NCBI GenBank assembly: GCA_002428285.1
Contig: DIVO01000039.1
Location: 1 to 13,112, forward strand
DNA: 13,112 nucleotides
Reading direction: 5' to 3'
Origin: Patescibacteria group bacterium UBA6130
GTDB lineage: Bacteria > Patescibacteriota > Microgenomatia > UBA12405 > UBA6130
This document shows, in pieces, positions 7,109-13,047 of this stretch; within the stretch, counting starts at the first letter, position 1; the number at the start of each line of letters is the position of its first letter. The notes under the pieces were generated by a model, which searched no databases, had not been told where the DNA came from, and saw only the letters and a program-made list of their open reading frames with translations. Both the position numbers and the translations under genes were made by a program.

Positions 7109-7270
7109 ATGTTATCTGATAAAACTGTTCAGGAATATAAAGATATTTTCAAGAAAGAGTTTGGACAAGAGTTAACAGACGCCGAAGCAAGAGAACAAGG
7201 AACCCGTTTATTAAAGTTTTTTGAATTACTAATAAAAATTGACCGGAGAAATAAAAATGAACAAGTATAA
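7109..7270 (+). CDS. Small conserved-looking protein (53 aa), TDAEAREQG type
   Basis: The ATG at 7109 opens a 53-codon frame ending TAA 7268-7270. The product reads as one charged helical unit: SDKTVQEYKDIFKKEFGQ, then LTDAEAREQGTRLLKFFELL, then IKIDRRNK. The EYKxIFKKEFGxELTDAEAREQGxRLLxFFELLxKID pattern resembles small proteins I recall from Candidate Phyla Radiation genomes; that recollection has not been checked. No membrane segment, cysteine pair or DNA-binding motif is evident. It overlaps the start of the nuclease-like gene by 14 bases in another frame, so the two are probably co-translated. Unlike its neighbours it is intact. Its function is unknown; a partner or regulator of the adjacent nuclease-like protein is possible. 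Confidence 0.6.
   Translation: MLSDKTVQEYKDIFKKEFGQELTDAEAREQGTRLLKFFELLIKIDRRNKNEQV
7245..7248 (+). promoter_or_regulatory. Shine-Dalgarno of the nuclease-like gene
   Basis: GGAG lies 8 bases before the ATG at 7257. It selects that ATG over an upstream in-frame alternative start at 7239. It is located within the 3' end of the 53-aa gene. Confidence 0.5.
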
Positions 7271-7804
7271 ACAAAGAAAGGGCAACTTATACCAAAAGGG
7301 CTCTGATAAGCCATTTAGTATTAGCCGATCCAAAATTGATCTGTTTTTTGAGTGTCCAAGATGTTTCTATCTTGATCGTAAACTTGGTTTGGGTAGACCC
7401 GGAATGCCGGGATTTACTTTAAACTCAGCTGTTGATGCTCTTCTTAAAAACGAATTTAATCTACTTAGAAAAAGCGGACAAAGACATGAACTAATGGTTA
7501 AGTATGGGATAGACGCAATTCCCTTTACTCATCCCGACTTACCCGAATGGAGAGACGACCATTATAAATATGTCGGTGCCTTAAACCTACATAAGCCTAT
7601 AAACATTGAGATCTGTGGAATTATCGATGATGTATGGATTAATATAATAAAATTAAACTCCATATTGTTGATTACAAATCTACATGCACAAGTAAAAATA
7701 TAAGTTTGGATGACGAGTACAAGCAGGAATCTAAGAATCGTCCACTAAAATTGCTGATGCATTCTTTGACAGGGAAAACAACGTTACTTATCAAACAAAT
7801 TTGA
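7257..7804 (+). pseudogene. PD-(D/E)XK nuclease-like gene, broken
   Basis: From the ATG at 7257 the first 129 residues look normal: SISRSKIDLFFECPRCFYLD (21-40), LGLGRPGMPGF (44-53), GIDAIPF (84-90) and CGIIDDVWIN (120-129), whose D124/D125 can supply the first catalytic acid. The frame then shifts and stops at 7701-7703. Reading from 7646 in another frame gives NKIKLHIVDYKST, with VDYK supplying the second acid and lysine of PD-(D/E)XK. Two extra bases at 7644-7645 (AT, in an ATTAATATAATAA stretch) would explain the shift. Further on, KQESKNR is followed in a third frame by DAFFDRENNVTYQTNLI, which looks like a later part of such proteins, so a stretch including the usual QMEIY-type helix seems deleted. 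The original class is Cas4/RecB-like, probably acting in DNA processing. The 3' end runs into the convergent GreA-like gene. Confidence 0.72.
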
Positions 7805-8317
7805 TATTCTTATTGCATCTTTGTCTCCCAATACTTGAAATCGATTACTTTGAAGATAAGTCCCAATTTCCTCACGCTTCTTCCCCAATAATGCACTTCC
7901 AATGGGTGACACAGGTGACACAATCATCTCTTTGAGATTATCAAAAGATCCACCTAAATAAAAAGCATCTTCTATTGTTAAGACATGAACTAATGAAGAT
8001 TGAATTCCAGCTGCAATAATATCAGGGTCATCCAATAAACTAATTTTTACCATATGACCAACTTCAACTAGCGTATTCTGTAAAGGTCTGGGAATTTCTT
8101 CTATCTTTCCATTTTTTGAGTCTATCATCTGTAAAAGTCTTATTGCCAACTCTTTTTGACATTGTTGTTCACGATACGCCGTACTATGCCATTGATCACC
8201 TTCCCATAATCCTGCTCCTGTTTTTGAAATATCATCCACTTCAGATCTCCTTCTTCGAATATCTTCCTCGAGAAGTTTTTTTGTTTGAGGCAACATTCGA
8301 TAAATCTCCAAGCTCAT
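7784..8317 (-). CDS. GreA/GreB-family transcription factor, divergent tip
   Basis: This 177-aa protein has the Gre layout. The N-terminal half is a charged coiled coil (LPQTKKLLEEDIRRRRSEVDD, then REQQCQKELAIRLLQM). The C-terminal FKBP-like domain starts near VEVGHMVKI and carries the family hallmark VSPVSPIGSALLGKKREE. Gre factors enter the RNA polymerase secondary channel and stimulate cleavage of backtracked RNA through two acids at the coiled-coil tip (D and E of GDLxENAEY in E. coli GreA). Here the tip reads GDQWHSTAY: the first acid is kept and the second is replaced by H. Cleavage activity may be reduced or changed, and a competitor or Gfh1-like role is possible. The gene lies 24 bases after the permease gene on the same strand but has its own candidate promoter at 8324-8332. 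Its 3' end overlaps the broken nuclease gene by about 20 bases. Confidence 0.85.
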   Translation of the reverse strand: MSLEIYRMLPQTKKLLEEDIRRRRSEVDDISKTGAGLWEGDQWHSTAYREQQCQKELAIRLLQMIDSKNGKIEEIPRPLQNTLVEVGHMVKISLLDDPDIIAAGIQSSLVHVLTIEDAFYLGGSFDNLKEMIVSPVSPIGSALLGKKREEIGTYLQSNRFQVLGDKDAIRISNLFDK

Positions 8318-8323
8318 ATATAA

Positions 8324-8332
8324 ATATTACCA
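8324..8332 (-). promoter_or_regulatory. Candidate leaderless promoter of the GreA-like gene
   Basis: On the minus strand, TGGTAATAT is an extended -10 (TGN plus TAATAT). It ends 6 bases before the A of the start codon at 8317, so transcription starting the usual 7 bases downstream would begin at or beside the ATG. No SD is present before this ATG, which fits leaderless initiation. Confidence 0.4.
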
Positions 8333-8341
8333 AAAATGAAA

Positions 8342-9088
8342 CTAATCGATAGTAACAGTCCAAGTGATTATTCTTCTTTCAACTAAGTGAATAGTATAAT
8401 AAAAGATTATTCCTAATAGACTTGAGGCTGTAATAGTCGCAAAAACATATGGTGTATTTAATGTGTAGTAGTTTGAAATTATCAAAAAACCCAACCCTTT
8501 ATTGGATCCTATAAACTCACCCACCAAGGCTCCGACAACTGCCAGTGAGCTCGATACTTTTAAAGCTGAAAAAAGATAAGGAAGAATGCTTGGAATTATC
8601 AGCATTCTAATAAGTTGAATTTTACTTGCTGAATAAGCTTTGAAAAAAATAATTAAATCTCTATCCAGAGATTTAACCCCCCTAAGCACATTTATCAATG
8701 AAGGGAAAAAACAAATTAATGCGGCGGTTGCAATTTTTGAACACTCTCCCGGGCCAAACCACATTACTAATAATGGCGTTAATGCAATTACAGGAATTGT
8801 TTTTAAGGTAATTGCAAACGGCATTATCGTATTTTCAATATTTTTATTAAAAGCAATTCCCAGGGCGATAGATACACTAATTAAGTTGGCAATAAAGAAC
8901 CCCAAAAACGACTCCCTCAAAGTGATAATGGAGTTTAAATATATTGATAAACTATTTTCTTGCATAGCCTTAAAAACTTCAGTCGGGTTCGGTAATATAT
9001 ATGACGGTATTCGTGAAATGGTAACTATAAGATGCCAAATTAGAAAAAATATTGTAAGGGTAGATAAGGTTTTAATTATCTTGTCCAT
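8342..9088 (-). CDS. thiX: ABC importer permease, ThiX/SsuC/TauC type
   Basis: This 248-aa membrane protein of the binding-protein-dependent importer class has about six hydrophobic segments. The N-terminus reads FFLIWHLIVT and then IPSYILPNPTEVFKAM, the usual opening of the nitrate/taurine/thiamine-precursor permeases. The cytoplasmic coupling loop lies at FKAYSASKIQLIRMLIIPSIL, where the EAA-loop consensus has E-A-A-x3-G; here K and S replace E and G, though the downstream I-x-LP part is retained as IPSILP. It continues with ALKVSSSLAVVGALVGEF, also typical. The ATG at 9088 overlaps the ATPase gene by 17 bases and is preceded by a very good SD. It forms the translocation channel for the binding protein and ATPase encoded upstream. 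The family is secure; the thiamine-pyrimidine substrate is inferred from the binding protein. Confidence 0.88.
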   Translation of the reverse strand: MDKIIKTLSTLTIFFLIWHLIVTISRIPSYILPNPTEVFKAMQENSLSIYLNSIITLRESFLGFFIANLISVSIALGIAFNKNIENTIMPFAITLKTIPVIALTPLLVMWFGPGECSKIATAALICFFPSLINVLRGVKSLDRDLIIFFKAYSASKIQLIRMLIIPSILPYLFSALKVSSSLAVVGALVGEFIGSNKGLGFLIISNYYTLNTPYVFATITASSLLGIIFYYTIHLVERRIITWTVTID

Positions 9089-9827
9089 TTATTAACTCCT
9101 CTTTAATTATCTTTACATATCTAATAAATCTTTTAGAAAACATCGTCATTTCATTTCTTTGCAAAAAAGTAACCTCTACAATTTTCTTAATCGTTGCCGG
9201 TCTCGGGGTTAGTATAATTATTTTATCTGACAAAAACACAGCCTCGTTAATTGAATGTGTAATCATAACCGTAGTCTTTTTAGTCTTTTTATGTATTTCC
9301 AGCAGTTTTAATTGCATCTTTGACCTATTAATCTCATCTATTGAGGAAAGCGGCTCATCGAGAAGTAAAATCTCAGGATCCAATATTAAACTCCTTGTAA
9401 TAGATACTAATTGCTGCATGCCACCGGAAAGATTATACGGCTCCATTAATGCGTAATCCTTTAATCCAACCATTTTCAGAAGTTCAATAGCTTTTTCATT
9501 ACCTTCCCGAATATTAGCTATTTTTTGTGGAAGCAGTATATTATCCAATACGCTTAGCCAAGGCAATAAGTTTGGTTTTTGAAAGCAATATCCGATTTTT
9601 CTTTTCTTTCTTGCTTCAGAAGGCGATTCTCCGTTTATCATTATAGATCCCTTGTAATCATCTATTATTCCACCGATTATATTTAAAATTGATGTTTTAC
9701 CGCACCCGAACGGTCCGACAATGGAAACAAATTCTCCTTTTTCTATCGTAAAATTCAAATTTTTAACAGCAAGAAGCCTGCTATTGCTGTAATACTTTTC
9801 AAGCTTATCTACACAAATGAGGCCCAT
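9072..9827 (-). CDS. thiZ: ABC importer ATP-binding protein, ThiZ/SsuB/TauB type
   Basis: This 251-aa ATPase has a complete motif set: Walker A GPFGCGKTS (residues 38-46), Q-loop YCFQK with Q83 followed by NLLPWLSVLDNILLP (a hallmark of the TauB/SsuB/ThiZ group), signature LSGGMQ (133-138), Walker B ILLLDEP (153-159), D-loop SSID (161-164), and switch H191 in VMITHSINEAVFLSD. Its start codon shares a base with the binding-protein stop (TAATG at 9825-9829), and its 3' end contains the SD and start of the permease gene, so all three genes should be translated from one message. It energises import through the adjacent permease. The ATPase call is certain; the specific substrate is not readable from this subunit. 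Confidence 0.92.
   Translation of the reverse strand: MGLICVDKLEKYYSNSRLLAVKNLNFTIEKGEFVSIVGPFGCGKTSILNIIGGIIDDYKGSIMINGESPSEARKKRKIGYCFQKPNLLPWLSVLDNILLPQKIANIREGNEKAIELLKMVGLKDYALMEPYNLSGGMQQLVSITRSLILDPEILLLDEPLSSIDEINRSKMQLKLLEIHKKTKKTTVMITHSINEAVFLSDKIIILTPRPATIKKIVEVTFLQRNEMTMFSKRFIRYVKIIKEELINGQDN
9096..9102 (-). promoter_or_regulatory. Strong Shine-Dalgarno of the permease gene
   Basis: AGAGGAG on the minus strand lies 7 bases before the ATG at 9088, inside the end of the ATPase gene. It is one of the best SDs in a window where most starts have none, which suggests the internal permease start needs independent ribosome binding. Confidence 0.6.
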
Positions 9828-10813
9828 TATTTCAGGAAGTCGTTAGTAAAAGTCTTATCGATATCAATAGGACTTTTAAGAATATTTTGGGCAATTAAAG
9901 TATTCTGCATCTCTTCCCATACTTCCTTTTCGGAGTAACCGATTTCTCCATAACCCGTTATTAATGGTTTACTTAGTTCAAGAAATTTTGCTTGATGATC
10001 CCGATCCAATGAATTATTTGCAGATAAAACTTCGTCAATTGCTTTTTCAGGATTTTCAAATGCAAGGTTCCAACCTTCTACACTCGCCTTTATAAAGCCT
10101 CTCACCTCCTCTGGATTATTTTTAATCATATCTTCGGTAGCAAACAAGACATCCGCATAAAATCGAATTCCAAAATCACGGGGTTTTATCAAATTAACTT
10201 CAAAGCCCTGCTGAGCTAACAAAATAGGCTCATTAATTTCGTAAAGTATTTGCGCATCAATCGCGCCTGTAGTTAGTTGAGATAATCCGACTAAAAGAGC
10301 AATTTCGTTAATCTTTTTTGAGTCTATATTTTCTTTTGCAAGTAATGCTCTGTAAACCGTTTCTTCATCCCTTCCGTATATTATCCCCATCTTTTTCCCA
10401 ACAAGATCTTTAGAGGAAGTGATACCATTTTTCTTCATAGAACCTATTGCAACTGGAGTATCCTTATAGATAACAGCCAGCGCTACAACAGGTAGACCTT
10501 TTTCCCTTGCCAAGATTATCTGATCAGCTCCGGTAATTCCGAAGTCATTTACTTTGGTCACTACCATTTGTATGGGAGATACTTCGGGTCCTCCCGGATT
10601 AATAGTAACTTCTAAACCATTATCCTTGTACAAACCTTCGTTTTCCGCAATGTAGTAACCGGCGAACTGAGCTTGATCAAGCCATTTGAGACGAAGTGAA
10701 ACTTTTTTAATTTCTTCAATTTTGGGGTTATTTAAACTACTTTTATTCCTAATTGTAAGGAACATTACAAAAACAAGAATTGCGACAACTGCAAGTAAGG
10801 TGAATTTTTTCAT
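9827..10813 (-). CDS. thiY: ABC importer substrate-binding protein, NMT1/THI5 (ThiY) family
   Basis: This 328-aa protein has a basic start and one hydrophobic segment (about residues 4-20), then an extracytoplasmic periplasmic-binding fold. LRLKWLDQAQFAGYYIAENEGLYKDNGL is the family opening (L-x-W-xx-QAQFAGYY-A-x-G-x-Y-x-x-x-GL), followed by INPGGPEVSP, NDFGITGADQI, AREKGLPVVALAVI, KDLVGKKMG and a late GFIKASVEGWNLA helix. These match NMT1/THI5-like proteins such as ThiY, which bind thiamine pyrimidine precursors (formylaminopyrimidine/HMP). RibY-like proteins are close relatives and bind flavin precursors, so substrate identity is uncertain. There is no lipobox cysteine near the N-terminal segment, so the protein is either cleaved and released or stays anchored by an uncleaved helix. 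It begins the three-gene importer operon under the predicted promoter at 10860-10865. No SD is visible. Confidence 0.87.
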   Translation of the reverse strand: MKKFTLLAVVAILVFVMFLTIRNKSSLNNPKIEEIKKVSLRLKWLDQAQFAGYYIAENEGLYKDNGLEVTINPGGPEVSPIQMVVTKVNDFGITGADQIILAREKGLPVVALAVIYKDTPVAIGSMKKNGITSSKDLVGKKMGIIYGRDEETVYRALLAKENIDSKKINEIALLVGLSQLTTGAIDAQILYEINEPILLAQQGFEVNLIKPRDFGIRFYADVLFATEDMIKNNPEEVRGFIKASVEGWNLAFENPEKAIDEVLSANNSLDRDHQAKFLELSKPLITGYGEIGYSEKEVWEEMQNTLIAQNILKSPIDIDKTFTNDFLK

Positions 10814-10859
10814 AGTTAATGCTTAATAAACACGATTAATTCCAGAAAATAATATGTAT

Positions 10860-10865
10860 ATTATA
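10860..10865 (-). promoter_or_regulatory. Candidate -10 box of the importer operon
   Basis: The minus strand has a perfect TATAAT 46 bases upstream of the binding-protein ATG. No strong -35 is present; TTGTTT sits at a short 15-base spacing. Predicted transcription starts near 10853 and leaves a leader of about 40 bases, too short to hold a thiamine-pyrophosphate riboswitch. Confidence 0.4.
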
Positions 10866-10869
10866 GTAT

Positions 10870-10907
10870 AAGTTTTATAAAAACAATAATTCGCTCGTAT
10901 AAAACTT
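10870..10907 (-). repeat. Perfect 10-bp inverted repeat at the importer promoter
   Basis: AAGTTTTATA (10870-10879) and its exact complement TATAAAACTT (10898-10907) are separated by 18 bases. One arm lies just upstream of the TATAAT box and the other begins at the PfkB stop codon. It could be a two-site operator or a weak AT-only terminator stem for the upstream operon; no U-tract follows the stem. Confidence 0.5.
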
Positions 10908-11773
10908 CATATTTTGCAAATTACCTTGATTTTGGCAATTTTTTCCTCGGGTAAAATTCCACCCTCCTGGGCTAAACATGCAGCTCCCATATATGACCCT
11001 ATAAACGCACACTCAGGTAATGATCTGCCACGAACAAAACCTGCAAAAAAACCAGATTTATAACAATCACCCGCACCGGTTGTATCAACAATATTAGACC
11101 CGGGGTTAATAACATCAACATGCCTATTTTCAAACCCATCCTTAGTATTCATAAACAAATCAGAACCTTTAGACCCCCTTGTAACCACCAAAACTCTTCT
11201 ACCATCGGCCACAAAATCTCTCGGAGATCTTAAGCCACTTATTTCTAAAGCTGTTTGATATTCTTCTTCATTTAAAAATATCAGTCTACTACTATCAACT
11301 ACAGCAAAGTCTAAATAAGCAGAATCGAAATGTATATAAGGACCCGGCTCGTATGAAAGATTTTTTATTCCAACACCAGCTAATCTCTTTGCCAATCCCG
11401 GAGGACAACTTACTAAATGAACAACACTATATCTGAGTGAGGCTTCCAGGTCAACTTTCATTGTTTCCATTGCCAGATGACATCCATTATCAATCCATTC
11501 GACATTTACAACAGAGCTGGAGCCAGCAGATACCCTGCATTCCGGCAATTTATCTAAACCAGCTTCTACTAAATCAATATTGATGTCGTTTTCCAACAAA
11601 TAACCTCTATAGCGCTCACTAAATGCATCTTTACCAATAACAGAAAGTAGACCAGAAGATATGCCCATCCTTTTTGCATTAACAGCTATTGCAGGTGCAG
11701 AACCTCCATACCTTTCATTGCCGAAAATAATATCCCGGGCTATATTTCCACAAACCAATAATTCACGACTCAT
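10907..11773 (-). CDS. PfkB-family (ribokinase-like) sugar/nucleoside kinase
   Basis: This 288-aa kinase has both family signatures. The N-terminal substrate motif is YGGSAPAIAVNAKRMG (residues 22-37, with the GG pair at 23-24), and the C-terminal motif is VDTTGAGDCYKSGFFAGF (229-246), where D236 is the catalytic base and GAG forms the anion hole. FLNEEEY (166-172) is the usual N-x-x-E segment that helps bind Mg-phosphate, and VLVVTRGSKGS (194-204) is the ATP-site strand and loop. It transfers the ATP gamma-phosphate to a hydroxyl of a sugar, nucleoside or, in some relatives, a pyrimidine alcohol. It follows Maf by 36 bases and precedes the importer, which makes nucleoside or hydroxymethylpyrimidine plausible; the sequence does not decide. 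No SD precedes the ATG. The length is normal and all key residues are present. Confidence 0.9.
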   Translation of the reverse strand: MSRELLVCGNIARDIIFGNERYGGSAPAIAVNAKRMGISSGLLSVIGKDAFSERYRGYLLENDINIDLVEAGLDKLPECRVSAGSSSVVNVEWIDNGCHLAMETMKVDLEASLRYSVVHLVSCPPGLAKRLAGVGIKNLSYEPGPYIHFDSAYLDFAVVDSSRLIFLNEEEYQTALEISGLRSPRDFVADGRRVLVVTRGSKGSDLFMNTKDGFENRHVDVINPGSNIVDTTGAGDCYKSGFFAGFVRGRSLPECAFIGSYMGAACLAQEGGILPEEKIAKIKVICKI

Positions 11774-11809
11774 GCTTTAAAAAAATAAAATGGGGCAGGA
11801 TTAACTACA

Positions 11810-12427
11810 TCAACAGGATTTTCCAGTTTTCTGCTTAACGATTTTTTTAATATTTAAGTTAATCTCTATTCCCATATCACTTAGCATTTCCTTGACCAGA
11901 CAAATTGGAAAACCGATACTGTTGGGGTAACAATCGAATTCACTTCCTATAAACAACCCATTTTCATCCTGTTGACCATAACCTCCCGCCCTGGTCATAC
12001 CAACACCGGTCTTAATATAATCCTCTATTTTTTTGTCGCTGACGTTAGCCATCACATACTCTGTCCTTTTAGTTTTGGTTAACCTCTTACCAGTTTTAGC
12101 GTTTACAATACTTACGGAAGTAACAACAGTAGCAGACTTACCTCTTTGCATATAGAGCATTCTTCTTTGGTCATTAATGTCTTTGGGTTTTTCAATAATT
12201 TGATTATTGAATGCGACAACAGCATCAGAACCAATGATCAATCCATCCAATAATTTATCAGCTACGGCCTGAGCCTTTGCTTCGGCTAACATTCTGGTCA
12301 ACTCTTCCGGATCGGCGCTTCTTAACTTAGTTTCATCGATTTCGGGGTTAACAGATTCAAAGGGCACACCAAGCCATTGCATCATTTCAATTCTACGGGG
12401 TGATTGCGAAGCAAGAATAATTTTCAT
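11810..12427 (-). CDS. maf: Maf-family nucleoside triphosphate pyrophosphatase
   Basis: This 205-aa protein opens with ILASQSPRRIEMMQWLGV, the Maf signature (S-x-SPRR, residues 7-12). It continues with IDET (30-33), IGSDAVV (65-71, with the likely catalytic base D68), EKPKD (79-83), and the late AGGYGQQDENGLFIG and NSIGFPI segments that correspond to AGAYxIQ and xNVxGLP of the family. Maf enzymes hydrolyse dTTP, UTP, CTP or modified nucleotides to monophosphates, and are linked to removal of damaged or modified pyrimidine nucleotides. The gene starts in an ATGA overlap with the thymidylate-kinase-like gene and has a good SD, so the two are coupled. The C-terminal KKIVKQKTGKSC tail is basic and looks extra. 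Confidence 0.92.
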   Translation of the reverse strand: MKIILASQSPRRIEMMQWLGVPFESVNPEIDETKLRSADPEELTRMLAEAKAQAVADKLLDGLIIGSDAVVAFNNQIIEKPKDINDQRRMLYMQRGKSATVVTSVSIVNAKTGKRLTKTKRTEYVMANVSDKKIEDYIKTGVGMTRAGGYGQQDENGLFIGSEFDCYPNSIGFPICLVKEMLSDMGIEINLNIKKIVKQKTGKSC

Positions 12428-13038
12428 AATTGTTTTCTCCTTAATAAACCTCCATCAATTATACCAGTTAACTGAGAAAAAACATCATTCAAGGGTTTTG
12501 TTGCATCAATACCGATAAATCTCTCGGGCTCTGTTGTTAAAAGATCAATATATCTTGCGTGTTTTTCTACAAGCCATTCCGGTGTTATCGGATGGTTCCC
12601 TTTTTGAGCCTCTTGTTCCCGCACCCAAGCAACATCAGGAGGCACGTTCATTATAAACACTTTGGGGGGCTCAGAAATCAGAGGTTCCGCTTTTCTAATA
12701 ACATCCAAACTGGGTAGAGCGGCATTTGCCGCATAAATAGAATATACATGCCTATCCCAAAGAAGTATGTCGGCATGCGTTCCGTCCAGGCTTGCATACG
12801 AACGGCATATGTCTTCCTTGAAAAATCTTATCCCTCCCATACCCATACTATTGAGTTTCACGATATTTCTGCGAATTGCCTTTCCAAAATCAGTCTGACT
12901 CAATCCTGAAAGGACAGCAACATTACAGCCTTTTTCGGAGTAATACTTATGAAGACTCTTTATAGCTGTGGTTTTTCCACCACCATCTATACCTTCAAAA
13001 GCATATTCGAGAAACGAGCCGTTTTGATTTTCTACCAT
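12424..13038 (-). CDS. tmk: Thymidylate kinase-like nucleotide kinase
   Basis: This 204-aa P-loop kinase has FEGIDGGGKTTAIKSL (residues 14-29), a thymidylate-kinase-type P-loop (F-E-G-x-DG-x-GKTT). DRH at 95-97 in LLWDRHVYS occupies the DRY/DRH motif, and VFIMNVPPDVAWVREQ follows as the strand leading to the lid. Thymidylate kinase converts dTMP to dTDP with ATP. The lid region here (EAQKGNHPITPEW) lacks the usual arginine cluster, and the segment with SLDGTHADI differs from the classic RYxxD/SxAYQG helix, so a related deoxynucleoside or nucleotide kinase is possible. The start lies 9 bases after the upstream gene's stop with no SD. The stop overlaps Maf by ATGA, consistent with nucleotide metabolism. 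Confidence 0.8.
   Translation of the reverse strand: MVENQNGSFLEYAFEGIDGGGKTTAIKSLHKYYSEKGCNVAVLSGLSQTDFGKAIRRNIVKLNSMGMGGIRFFKEDICRSYASLDGTHADILLWDRHVYSIYAANAALPSLDVIRKAEPLISEPPKVFIMNVPPDVAWVREQEAQKGNHPITPEWLVEKHARYIDLLTTEPERFIGIDATKPLNDVFSQLTGIIDGGLLRRKQL
12437..12442 (-). promoter_or_regulatory. Shine-Dalgarno of maf
   Basis: AAGGAG on the minus strand lies 9 bases before the Maf ATG at 12427. It sits inside the 3' end of the thymidylate-kinase-like gene and confirms the Maf start. Confidence 0.6.
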
Positions 13039-13047
13039 ATTTAATTA

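Noticed and set aside
8116..8352. Plus-strand open frame opposite the GreA-like gene
   Set aside because: It is antisense to a clear Gre family gene and shows no protein-like motif.
8640..9095. Plus-strand 151-codon frame opposite the permease gene
   Set aside because: It is a mirror of the hydrophobic minus-strand permease, which has clear family motifs and a strong SD.
10814..10906. Thiamine-pyrophosphate riboswitch before the ThiY-like gene
   Set aside because: The gap is only 93 bases, the predicted leader about 40, and no CUGAGA-type conserved segment is present.
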